This document shows, in pieces, positions 36,201 to 42,936 of a stretch of 55,282 nucleotides of DNA. The notes beneath the pieces are model-generated. The model was not told the DNA's origin. It worked only from the letters and a program-made list of their open reading frames with translations, and ran no database searches. Made by a program: the position numbers and the translations under genes. The first letter of the stretch is position 1. Each line of letters opens with the position of its first letter. The DNA comes from Methanobacteriota archaeon (GTDB lineage: Archaea > Thermoplasmatota > Poseidoniia > Poseidoniales > Thalassarchaeaceae). The stretch is taken from NCBI GenBank assembly GCA_014239955.1, contig JAAZXW010000019.1, forward strand, positions 117,298 to 172,579, written 5' to 3'.

Positions 36201-36930
36201 TTTCTACATTGAGCGGTTTTCTAACACCGTCCTTTTGAGAGAAGATCTTCGCAACCTGAGTCTCGTGAGCGTACTTCTTGTTCTTCTCGACGGTGACCCT
36301 GTTAGGGGCAAGATCTTCCATAGAGATTAGCACCCTTTCAGTGCCGTTGATGATGAAGTATCCACCGGGGTCCAGTGGATCCTCGCCGGACTTCCTCAGT
36401 AGTTGGGTGTATCTCTCAGAATCTTCTCCAGAGGTCTCTGGGGACAGTCGTCTATTCTCGTCTACATGGTTATGGTTCAAATTGCATCTCGCCGATCTGA
36501 CCATAATAGGGAGGTTTCCGATGTGTACACCTGTCTCTTCTTGGAAGCCCATCTCAGTACCTGGAGAAGGTGGCAAATCATCGCGGAAAATCTTGAAGTC
36601 GAGATATACAGGCGAGAAATATGTCAGCTTCCGCAGTCTGCATTCCATTGGAGTTGCATGGTGCTCGGCCCCATTTGCTTCCTTTATCGTAGGCTTCCCT
36701 AATCGAAGGTTTTTCAGACGAACGATAATCTCCTTGTCAAGAAGATCTAGTTTTACTAGGCCCCCCTCATCATCTTCTACCGCCTCATCACTTCCTATCG
36801 TGATATTTCTGACGATCCTCTCCATCCGGCTTTCCTTTCCGTCGCCGACCGGGATACAGTCATTGTACGAAGCAAGCTGATGGTTGACTAGGCTTCTCTG
36901 TTTGAAATAACTCTCAACAATCTCTTTCAC
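33238..36930 (-). CDS. rpoB: RNA polymerase subunit B (Rpo2), unsplit
   Basis: A 1230-residue second-largest RNAP subunit in one piece, unlike the B'/B'' split of methanogens and halophiles. Landmarks include [17 protein letters not shown], the [21 protein letters not shown]-like fork region, THWGR/[53 protein letters not shown] and the C-terminal zinc ribbon [13 protein letters not shown] with CPVCG. The GTG at 36930 is preferred to a TTG at 36963 because a perfect SD GGAGGT lies six bases upstream (36937-36942) and [11 protein letters not shown] is the usual family start. It lies 16 bases after rpoH and overlaps A' by four bases. Confidence 0.96.
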   Translation of the reverse strand: [1230 protein letters not shown]

Positions 36931-36936
36931 TTTTAC

Positions 36937-36942
36937 ACCTCC
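36937..36942 (-). promoter_or_regulatory. Shine-Dalgarno site fixing the rpoB GTG start
   Basis: Minus-strand GGAGGT, six bases before the GTG at 36930, sits just beyond the rpoH stop. It decides between the GTG and the earlier TTG start of rpoB. Confidence 0.75.
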
Positions 36943-36946
36943 AAAT

Positions 36947-37534
36947 TTATGCACTTTCCACAATTAAGCGAAATGCTACTGAATTTCCAGCAGAACGGCT
37001 GTAACGAATGACCTTGACCACCCTATTTGCAAGCCAACCGGCTGGTAATTCATCGTTCTCTGATTCTTCAATCTCCTTAATCACTTGAATTGCGGGATCG
37101 GTAATCAAAATCTTGGGAAGCAGTTCCTTAGCAAGTCTGCCAGTCCCAAAGGCATCATCAGTTGTAAGATCCCATGGCTCCAATACTTCTGCCTCAGATT
37201 CGATGGGGACCAATTCATGGTGAGGGACTAGGAAGTGGTTGAGGACATTAAATCGGTAATCACCCATAGGTATGTCTTCGTCCAAAAGAGCCTTCCTTGA
37301 GATTGTGATTCGGTTACTCTTGCTCCTCTTTCTAGATCCGACGTGCTCACTAATTACGCCCATTATGTGATCTAGTTCGGAAACACCCTCTTCCAAGTCA
37401 ACTTTCTTCGCGACTTGTTCCCTAGACATTCTCTTGATCGTATCCAGGTTTGCGTCATCAGCCAACTTGTGTGCCTGATCCTCTGGAATTCCTAGCTCTA
37501 TCAGTCTCTTTTTTGTTGAGCTCTTTACTGCCAT
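36947..37534 (-). CDS. rpoH: RNA polymerase subunit H (Rpo5) with N-terminal helix-hairpin-helix-like module
   Basis: A 195-residue protein. The C-terminal 95 residues are subunit H: FNVLNHFLVPHHELVP, then LLPKILITDPAIQVI and VVKVIRYSRSAGNSVAFRLIV, matching Rpo5/RPB5 C-terminal domain. Archaeal Rpo5 is usually only about 75-85 residues. The added N-terminus (residues 1 to about 60, STKKRLIELGIPEDQAHKLA then MSREQVAKKVDLEEG) is closely related to the N-terminus of subunit A'' in this window. A basic linker (SRKRSKSNRITISRK) joins the two. It is the first gene of the polymerase operon, 48 bases downstream of tRNA-Lys, which is on the same strand. Confidence 0.93.
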   Translation of the reverse strand: MAVKSSTKKRLIELGIPEDQAHKLADDANLDTIKRMSREQVAKKVDLEEGVSELDHIMGVISEHVGSRKRSKSNRITISRKALLDEDIPMGDYRFNVLNHFLVPHHELVPIESEAEVLEPWDLTTDDAFGTGRLAKELLPKILITDPAIQVIKEIEESENDELPAGWLANRVVKVIRYSRSAGNSVAFRLIVESA

Positions 37535-37581
37535 GTTTCTTCCCCCGGCCCAGAAAAGCGTGGGCCTGAGAAGCTATCAGG

Positions 37582-37655
37582 CGGGCCTGAGGGGATTCGA
37601 ACCCCCGGCCACCGGGTTAAAAGCCCGGCGCTCTACCTGACTAAGCTACAGGCCC
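37582..37655 (-). tRNA. tRNA-Lys (TTT anticodon)
   Basis: On the minus strand the acceptor stem GGGCCTG (from 37655) pairs with CAGGCCC (ending 37583), with discriminator G at 37582. The anticodon loop CTTTTAA gives TTT for lysine in a CCGGG/CCCGG stem. The T arm GGGGG-TTCGAAT-CCCCT is canonical. No CCA is encoded and no intron is visible. Directly 3' of it, TCAGGC (37577-37582) and GCCTGA (37564-37569) form a small hairpin that includes the last tRNA base. Confidence 0.95.
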
Positions 37656-37721
37656 ATGGCTGATGCTGGGCCATCCTGCGACCCTAGGACCCTTCTAAAG
37701 GCTTACGCATAGCGTCACTCC

Positions 37722-37758
37722 CGCAAAGTTGCGAGAGGTACCGGGGGAAGCCGGTACT
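37722..37758. repeat. Tandem small hairpins between tRNA-Lys and the methyltransferase-ligase gene
   Basis: Two perfect inverted repeats follow each other: CGCAA-AG-TTGCG (37722-37733) and GTACCGG-GGGAAG-CCGGTAC (37738-37757). They lie in a 197-base gap without a reading frame, upstream of the likely promoter region of the gene at 37853. They may be a structured RNA, an end of a transcript, or regulatory sites; nothing in the sequence decides this. Confidence 0.35.
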
Positions 37759-37852
37759 GGCGCCCCTTCAATGACTTACGACATAAAGGTTGTCAAATTG
37801 TAATGAAGGGAGAATCGCAACAATTTTGTCTCGGTTCCGATTGAAAATATCG

Positions 37853-39196
37853 ATGGGGCGTGTGAACTTCACTCTTGATGGGGTAGGCGAGTGGGAGGTA
37901 TTTTCCTCACAAACCGTTTACCCGCCCAAGGAAGACACTGAGATGCTTTGCCGTGCTGTTTCAGAGATGCCTGCCAAGACTGGTGGCAAGGCTCTAGAGA
38001 TCGGATGTGGGTCGGGATTGGTTACGATTGTTCTTACGAGCCTAGGTTGGGAAGTTACCGCTTGCGATGTTAATCCATTCGCAGTCGCTTGTACAAGGGG
38101 GAACCTGGAGGCGAATGGCCTTTCGAGCAAAGTCTGCGTTATGGAATCCGGTATCGGGGAAGAAATACCAATCTCAGAAAGCACTGACTTGATAGTTTGG
38201 AATCTTCCTTACTTAGATGAGGAAGAGGAACATCCCGGATTACTCGAAAAAATGGAAGAGGCGGCATTGTCTGACATCCCCCAAGGCGGTTGGGGGGGTG
38301 CGCTCCTACAAACCCTGGAGAATAATAGCACTACTTTGTGCGATAGAGTCATGGTAGTCCTAGTAATGAGGACTGATCCGAAAGGGAGCAGCAGAGTTCT
38401 TGACTGGGAAAAAATGGGTTGGTCTTGGCGCTCGCTGAAGGCCGAACGATATGGTGCTGAGAAAATCGAAGTTATCGCTTTCTGGCGAACGGGGTCAGGA
38501 GTTGGAGCTACTGTATTGGATTCGTGCACCTCTACAATGGCAGAGGCTGAGAGACTGCCCCGAGATGGATGGCAGAGAGTATCCTCAAAGAGTCAAACCA
38601 ATGGCAGAGGAAGGAGGAAATCTGAGTGGATTTCAGAAGAAGGAGGGGTCTTTGCAACTTGGAATCTTGACATGGATTTACTCGAAAATTTCGCACCTGG
38701 GCTCATTCAGACGAGTATTGGTGCTGTGGTATCGGACGCATTGGGTGCGAATATGAAATGGCCAAATGACATTGTCGATGGACATGGTAAGAAGATGGGT
38801 GGCGTTCTTCTGGAATCATCGAATAGTGATAGGATTAGAGCGGGCGTCGGGGCCAATAGGAATAGTTTTGTGAAAGGTGATGTGTCAGCTTCGGGTTGGG
38901 AAGAGACCATCGGTTCCATTGATGCTTCCGAAGTGTTTCTCAGAATTGACAGAGGAATTTCATCTATCTTCGAGAACAATGGAAAGATTGCGGTGCCAAC
39001 TCAGGAGAGTCTTGCCCGAATATCTTGGGAAGCGATTTCTAGGTCTCTTTCCAAAGGAGTTCAGGCAACCCTGAATGGCGAGTTGCTTAGGCCTACTGGA
39101 TTGAACATAAACGGGGAGTTAGAGGCGGTTGGAATCGAGGAATCAGTAGTACTCAGGGAATTAGACGGAATTGGATGGATCATTCCCCAGCAATGA
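37853..39196 (+). CDS. HemK2/Mtq2-like methyltransferase fused to biotin-protein ligase
   Basis: A 447-residue two-domain protein. Residues 1 to about 210 are a class I methyltransferase: VYPPKEDTEML (HemK2-type YxPxEDT), SAM loop LEIGCGSG at 48-55, and WNLPYL at about 116-121 where release-factor methyltransferases have NPPY. Residues about 220-447 are a BirA ligase: the LDSCTSTMAEA start, QTNGRGRR at about 248-255 for biotinyl-AMP, and KWPNDIVDG at about 302-310. The ligase presumably biotinylates the BCCP encoded at 53255. The ATG at 37853 (MGRVNFTLDG) is preferred to a TTG at 37790. The tail overlaps the convergent Pop5 gene by 36 bases. The one continuous frame makes a real fusion likely. 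Confidence 0.85.
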   Translation: MGRVNFTLDGVGEWEVFSSQTVYPPKEDTEMLCRAVSEMPAKTGGKALEIGCGSGLVTIVLTSLGWEVTACDVNPFAVACTRGNLEANGLSSKVCVMESGIGEEIPISESTDLIVWNLPYLDEEEEHPGLLEKMEEAALSDIPQGGWGGALLQTLENNSTTLCDRVMVVLVMRTDPKGSSRVLDWEKMGWSWRSLKAERYGAEKIEVIAFWRTGSGVGATVLDSCTSTMAEAERLPRDGWQRVSSKSQTNGRGRRKSEWISEEGGVFATWNLDMDLLENFAPGLIQTSIGAVVSDALGANMKWPNDIVDGHGKKMGGVLLESSNSDRIRAGVGANRNSFVKGDVSASGWEETIGSIDASEVFLRIDRGISSIFENNGKIAVPTQESLARISWEAISRSLSKGVQATLNGELLRPTGLNINGELEAVGIEESVVLRELDGIGWIIPQQ

Positions 39197-39478
39197 GTTT
39201 AGGCGTTGCCTAACCAGCCTTATCTTTCCGGAACTGGTTAAGGTCTCCATTTCCTCACTATTGTTGATCAGGGAAAGGACTTGTTGGTAATCCCCTAGTT
39301 GAATCTTGAGAATTGCAAGGGTAGCTACCTCGGCCTCAAAAACATCGAATAGCCTCCATACATAACCATCAAAACAGGGCATTAGGAACTGTTTCAATTT
39401 GGTTCTATTCATTTTTTTTTCAACTCTAAAGGCGACCCACCGGTGTTTTCCTCGAGCAGCCTTTTTCGGCTTCGGCAT
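39161..39478 (-). CDS. rnp2: RNase P protein subunit Pop5 (Rnp2)
   Basis: A 105-residue protein. The start MPKPKKAARGKHRWVAFRVE resembles the archaeal Pop5 pattern (basic residues then KKRYIAFEI), and the remainder has the alpha-beta order of the Pop5/Rpp14 fold with VATLAILKIQLGDYQQV as a central strand and RQRLNSLLG near the end. It would be part of the archaeal RNase P that trims tRNA 5' leaders. The assignment relies on the N-terminal motif and size, and is less certain than most here. The gene overlaps the end of the convergent methyltransferase-ligase gene and is divergent from the membrane protein at 39507. Confidence 0.65.
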   Translation of the reverse strand: MPKPKKAARGKHRWVAFRVEKKMNRTKLKQFLMPCFDGYVWRLFDVFEAEVATLAILKIQLGDYQQVLSLINNSEEMETLTSSGKIRLVRQRLNSLLGNDPSNSV

Positions 39479-39506
39479 GCTACTCCGAGGGGGTTTACCT
39501 TAACCA

Positions 39507-40748
39507 ATGGTGGGTTTACGGGGACTTATGGGAGATGTGCCCTCAAGTGACTCATCTGATTCTAGCACTATGATAAGAGTTTTCTCAAATCCCTCTACCC
39601 TGCCACACCTAATTTCCCTAGTGGTATTTTCTGGGTTTCTTTACATTGCTATGAAAATAGACTTATTTGGTTCCGGGGCTCAGGGTGGCGTCATATTTCT
39701 GTCACTTTCAATATCTTACTTCTTTGCTGCATTGATTGCCCCTAGTCGTTTTGGAGAATGGATATTTAATTCGGGACACAACGAAACAGGTATACTAAAC
39801 AGAAAATTCTGGATATTTGGATTTGCAAGAATATTGCCAGTTTTGGTGGTTGCCGGCGTAGTTTGGATTCTGTCGAACTTTGCTTTAGGGAACGATAACC
39901 TGGACAAAGTGAAGCTATTTCTAGCGATGTTGTTTATTGCGATGTCTGTTTTCCAAGGAATTTCGTTGACATTCGGTTGGGTCGTTTATGCTAGGAAGGT
40001 GCAGAAGGCCCCGAGAAATAGCAAGACTGGCGGATTAATTTCTCTCGTCCGATCGGGAATAGCGGTTATTGTTTTCACGCCTCTCGTTTGGTGGTTCGGA
40101 TACGGAACAGAAGACCCCCGTAACGCAAAGTTGTCTGTAAATATTGTTTGGCTTCTTTTCCTCGTCATTATCGCATTATTGGGCACTGCATTAGACCGTT
40201 ATACGAAGAGAGCGAGGGAGAGGCAAGGTGCCGATGGGGTTGCTTTGGATATGGCATTTTTCCTCATATTCATTACAGCGTGTTGGCACCTTCTTGGTGC
40301 ATTGAGAAGGAGCCCACTTACGACTGAGCAATCCACCGGAGGGATGCTTATTGAAGAGGGGTGTCTTATGTCAATCTCGATTCTTCTGGCCGTATGGTCA
40401 ATGTCCAACAAGGGAAAAAAGAGTGGTTGGCGAATCTTCCAGGGGCAATCGGCAATCTTCTGGGGGATTGGTTTCGGGTTCACTTATGCCGGTAGTATTG
40501 CCTCACTGACTGCACTATCTGAGGGTAGCCTTCTGACGACCACTGCTATCGGACATGCAATTACTGCTTTGGTCATGATGGCAATATTGCCAGTATCGAT
40601 TTCATGGGTCGGAATACCAGATACTGAGGAAGAAATACCCCCCCAAGTGCTCCAATCCACCACAGTTGAAGCTCAGAACATAGGAAATCAAATTGATACC
40701 GAAAGGCGACTCAATGAGGATGAAGATGTAGTCGAACTATTGGATTAG
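39507..40748 (+). CDS. Multi-pass membrane protein of unknown function
   Basis: A 413-residue protein I do not recognise, with roughly eight to ten hydrophobic segments, for example LISLVVFSGFLYIAMKI (about 36-52), VIFLSLSISYFFAALIA, ILPVLVVAGVVWILSNFAL, LFLAMLFIAMSVFQGISLTFG, SGIAVIVFTPLVWWFG, IVWLLFLVIIALLGTAL and two or three more. The N-terminal 30 residues and the C-terminal 45 residues are polar and acidic (ending DEDVVELLD). There are no conserved transporter motifs I can name. Its stop overlaps the convergent FtsZ-like gene by four bases. Confidence 0.6.
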   Translation: MVGLRGLMGDVPSSDSSDSSTMIRVFSNPSTLPHLISLVVFSGFLYIAMKIDLFGSGAQGGVIFLSLSISYFFAALIAPSRFGEWIFNSGHNETGILNRKFWIFGFARILPVLVVAGVVWILSNFALGNDNLDKVKLFLAMLFIAMSVFQGISLTFGWVVYARKVQKAPRNSKTGGLISLVRSGIAVIVFTPLVWWFGYGTEDPRNAKLSVNIVWLLFLVIIALLGTALDRYTKRARERQGADGVALDMAFFLIFITACWHLLGALRRSPLTTEQSTGGMLIEEGCLMSISILLAVWSMSNKGKKSGWRIFQGQSAIFWGIGFGFTYAGSIASLTALSEGSLLTTTAIGHAITALVMMAILPVSISWVGIPDTEEEIPPQVLQSTTVEAQNIGNQIDTERRLNEDEDVVELLD

Positions 40749-41650
40749 AGACCACTCACTACAGCCACTAAACGAAGTCTTCCAGCCATATCTTCACTCG
40801 CTCTGGCGCCGAGGATTACCTGGCAATCATTGTCTAGAGTCGAAACAAATGCCTCAGAGACCCTGTTGAGAGTTCCAAGAGTCATGTCTGGCCCCCCCTC
40901 AACTTGGATCAGGCAACCCTTGGCGCCGTCAACTGAAATCTCGGACAAGGGAGAGTTTCGAGCCATTCTTACGACCTCGTCAGGATCATCTGTAGTGCCG
41001 TTTCCAACAATTAGGGTCGCATTTCCCGGCCTTCCCACGACAGTCCTGAGATCCATCAGATCAAGATTCATCTTTCCAACTCTGGCTAGAGTCGTAACAA
41101 GCCCCTCAATTAGCTCCCCAATCCATTCTGATCCTAGTTTCCAGTCAGAGTCACGATGACGGGCCTGCCATGCAAGTCTCTCGAGGCTAACGCGGATGCA
41201 CAAGTCAGAGTTATTCTCTATAGGGGGGAGTGCTTTCTCTGCAATAGCGCATCTGAGTGGTTGTTCTACAAACGGCATTCCGACTATGCTAATTACCAAG
41301 CTTCCCGCCTCTCTCGATCTAGCGGCGATTTCTGCAGAGGCGCCAGATCCTGTGCCTCCGCCCAATGCAGTGAGGAGAATCACAAGTTCGGATTTCTTTA
41401 GTAGTCCCGAGATGTTTGCAATACCTTCGTTTAGCCGGTGAGCAGCGAGGTTTGGCAAAGCGGCAGCACCCCTCGCACTGCCACTTGCATCCAAGTGGAG
41501 GCAGTGGGCTTCGTGATCGGAAGTAAAGGACGACTCGTCGGCATCGACCATCAGTAGTTCAGAGAGTTGCTGACATTTGTCGTGGGCCCCTCCGGACCAC
41601 TGGCAACCTATTCCTCCGACTCCGACTATCAGAATCGAGCCTTGCTCCAT
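40745..41650 (-). CDS. Divergent FtsZ/tubulin-family GTPase
   Basis: A 301-residue tubulin-superfamily protein. The N-terminal strand-loop ILIVGVGGIGCQW corresponds to the FtsZ VIGVGGGG start. The tubulin signature GGGTGSG is at about residues 97-103. The T7 catalytic loop NLDLMD is at about 195-200 followed by LRTVVG, matching FtsZ NxDxxD. So GTP binding and hydrolysis residues appear intact. It is shorter than canonical FtsZ (about 350-400), ends soon after the C-terminal beta domain and lacks the conserved C-terminal peptide that binds partners. The overall sequence is far from FtsZ1, FtsZ2 or CetZ. The ATG at 41650 (MEQGSILIVG) is preferred over a TTG at 41662. A cytoskeletal role other than division is possible. 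Confidence 0.82.
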   Translation of the reverse strand: MEQGSILIVGVGGIGCQWSGGAHDKCQQLSELLMVDADESSFTSDHEAHCLHLDASGSARGAAALPNLAAHRLNEGIANISGLLKKSELVILLTALGGGTGSGASAEIAARSREAGSLVISIVGMPFVEQPLRCAIAEKALPPIENNSDLCIRVSLERLAWQARHRDSDWKLGSEWIGELIEGLVTTLARVGKMNLDLMDLRTVVGRPGNATLIVGNGTTDDPDEVVRMARNSPLSEISVDGAKGCLIQVEGGPDMTLGTLNRVSEAFVSTLDNDCQVILGARASEDMAGRLRLVAVVSGL

Positions 41651-41685
41651 GTTGCCCCGCAAACGACTGACTAGATTATTCTGTT

Positions 41686-41991
41686 CTAGTCATAGGTAAC
41701 ATAACGCCTGTATCTCCGCCTCTCGTCTCGGGCCCATGAGTTGTCTGGCTCGAGTTGTAGGACCTTGTCATAGTACTCAATTGATGTTTCGAAGTCAGAT
41801 AGATATCGGCCATGAAGGTGACCCAGAATATTCAACACAGGGATACAGTTCTTATCTTTGTCAAGCAAACCCAAAAGTATACTCTCAGCCTCATTGATCT
41901 CCATAGATTCCATTTTGTCCTCCGCTTCCCCTAGTTTGTTAATTTGGTCGGAACTGAGTTCGTATATGTTCTTCCACTGTGGCGCTCCCAT
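41686..41991 (-). CDS. Small TPR-like protein
   Basis: A 101-residue helical protein. Pairs of helices with TPR spacing are visible, clearest in NILGHLHGRYLSDFETSIEYYDKVLQLEPDN in the second half (shown here only as its helix A/B pattern: GHLHGRYLSDFETSI, then YYDKVLQLEPDN). The typical closing L-x-L-x-P-D-N is present. TPR proteins mediate protein-protein contacts. The ATG at 41991 (MGAPQWKNIYEL) is preferred to a TTG at 42012. It lies 35 bases upstream of the FtsZ-like gene on the same strand, so it may supply a partner for that GTPase; this is inference from position. Confidence 0.65.
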   Translation of the reverse strand: MGAPQWKNIYELSSDQINKLGEAEDKMESMEINEAESILLGLLDKDKNCIPVLNILGHLHGRYLSDFETSIEYYDKVLQLEPDNSWARDERRRYRRYVTYD

Positions 41992-42047
41992 GTGTCCCCA
42001 CTCAAAGAACAAGTGTTTGGTTTTTTTTCCTAATGGGCTCTGTTATG

Positions 42048-42068
42048 TTCGGCCCCTTAGGGGCCGAG
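42048..42068. promoter_or_regulatory. GC-rich palindrome between divergent genes
   Basis: CGGCCCC-TTA-GGGGCCG (42050-42066), extended by T/A on each side, is a near-perfect palindrome. It lies between the TPR gene (minus) and the respiratory cluster (plus), upstream of the AT-rich TTAATAT at about 42077-42083 that could be the cluster's TATA box. A second GC stem with a T8 loop, CCCG-T8-CGGG, lies at 42085-42100. Position suggests an operator for the respiratory operon; a transcript-end structure is the alternative. Confidence 0.4.
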
Positions 42069-42132
42069 GTGGAACGTTAATATCCCCGTTTTTTTTCGGG
42101 TGCAATATTAGCAGATGCTAGGTGAACGAAAG

Positions 42133-42936
42133 ATGGCATCTCGACAAAAGATATTGGCCCTAATACTGGTCACGGTTTTCGTTGCTGGGTCGGGTGAGGC
42201 ATTGCACTCAGGAATCGGTGGAAACGCTAACGGACAGGGGGATGTTTCCCTGGCTGGTTGCACTTGTCACGCCGAAGAGCCAGACAATTCCGTAACCGTA
42301 ATCTTGGATGGCATGCCTTTCCACTATGCCCCGGATACGGCATATGAAATGAAATTACAGCTAATAGGTGGCCCAGATGCAAATCTGGAATCATATACTG
42401 GAGGGTTCTCAATGAGAGTGAGTTTGGGATCTTTGGGCCCGTCCGAGGGTTTCGAGTCCCTAGTCCAGAATTGGGAAGATGATGCGTCGACCCTCACTCA
42501 CACCGATACCGGTTCAAGTACCGCGGACAGGTCGTGGATGTTCAAATGGACTAGCCCGGCTGAGGGTTCGGGTACGGTAGACTTCACAATTGCTGGAAAT
42601 TCAGTAAATGGAGATATGGCTCCCTCCAGCCTAGACCGCTGGAACCGCCTTACGACCAGTGTTGACGAGGGCGAGGACAATGGCCGAACAAAGACGGTTT
42701 TCTCGGGCAATGGGGACATCACCCCCCCAGCTCCTATGGAAGGTCACACAGACCTCCACCACATGGGGGCAAAGCTTCTGGCCCACTGGCTAGGACTTCT
42801 GGGATTCGGAGCAGTTATGCTAGTCATCTTGTTCTGCGGCCTCTTCCTAAGATATGGATTCTCCACGCATTACAAGGGAAGAAGTAATCTGCTTAGGCTA
42901 AGAATAAAGCATCTAAGGAGGGGTGATCAACTATGA
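42133..42936 (+). CDS. Exported membrane-anchored CxCH protein (Reeler/anchor-V-like)
   Basis: A 267-residue protein. A signal peptide (KILALILVTVFVAGSG) is followed by a beta-rich domain and a C-terminal helix (LGLLGFGAVMLVILFCGLFL) with a basic cytoplasmic end. Just after the signal lies AGCTCHAEEPDNSVTV. Related exported domains carry C-x2-C-H heme motifs at this point, but here the spacing is C-x-C-H, so heme c attachment is uncertain; the cysteines might bind metal or form a disulfide. The ATG at 42133 has AGGTGA seven bases upstream and is preferred to the ATG at 42115. It is the first gene of the Rieske/cytochrome b run and overlaps the next gene by four bases, so a role in electron transfer outside the membrane is likely. 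Confidence 0.7.
   Translation: MASRQKILALILVTVFVAGSGEALHSGIGGNANGQGDVSLAGCTCHAEEPDNSVTVILDGMPFHYAPDTAYEMKLQLIGGPDANLESYTGGFSMRVSLGSLGPSEGFESLVQNWEDDASTLTHTDTGSSTADRSWMFKWTSPAEGSGTVDFTIAGNSVNGDMAPSSLDRWNRLTTSVDEGEDNGRTKTVFSGNGDITPPAPMEGHTDLHHMGAKLLAHWLGLLGFGAVMLVILFCGLFLRYGFSTHYKGRSNLLRLRIKHLRRGDQL

Noticed and set aside
33416-36880. Many long plus-strand frames opposite rpoB, up to 200 residues
   Set aside because: They are antisense to a certain RNA polymerase gene, low in complexity and Ser-rich, as expected from the codon bias of the real gene.
42019-42030. T-run as terminator of the TPR gene
   Set aside because: The TPR gene is on the minus strand and begins at 41991, so the run lies upstream of it, not after it; at most it belongs to promoter DNA.
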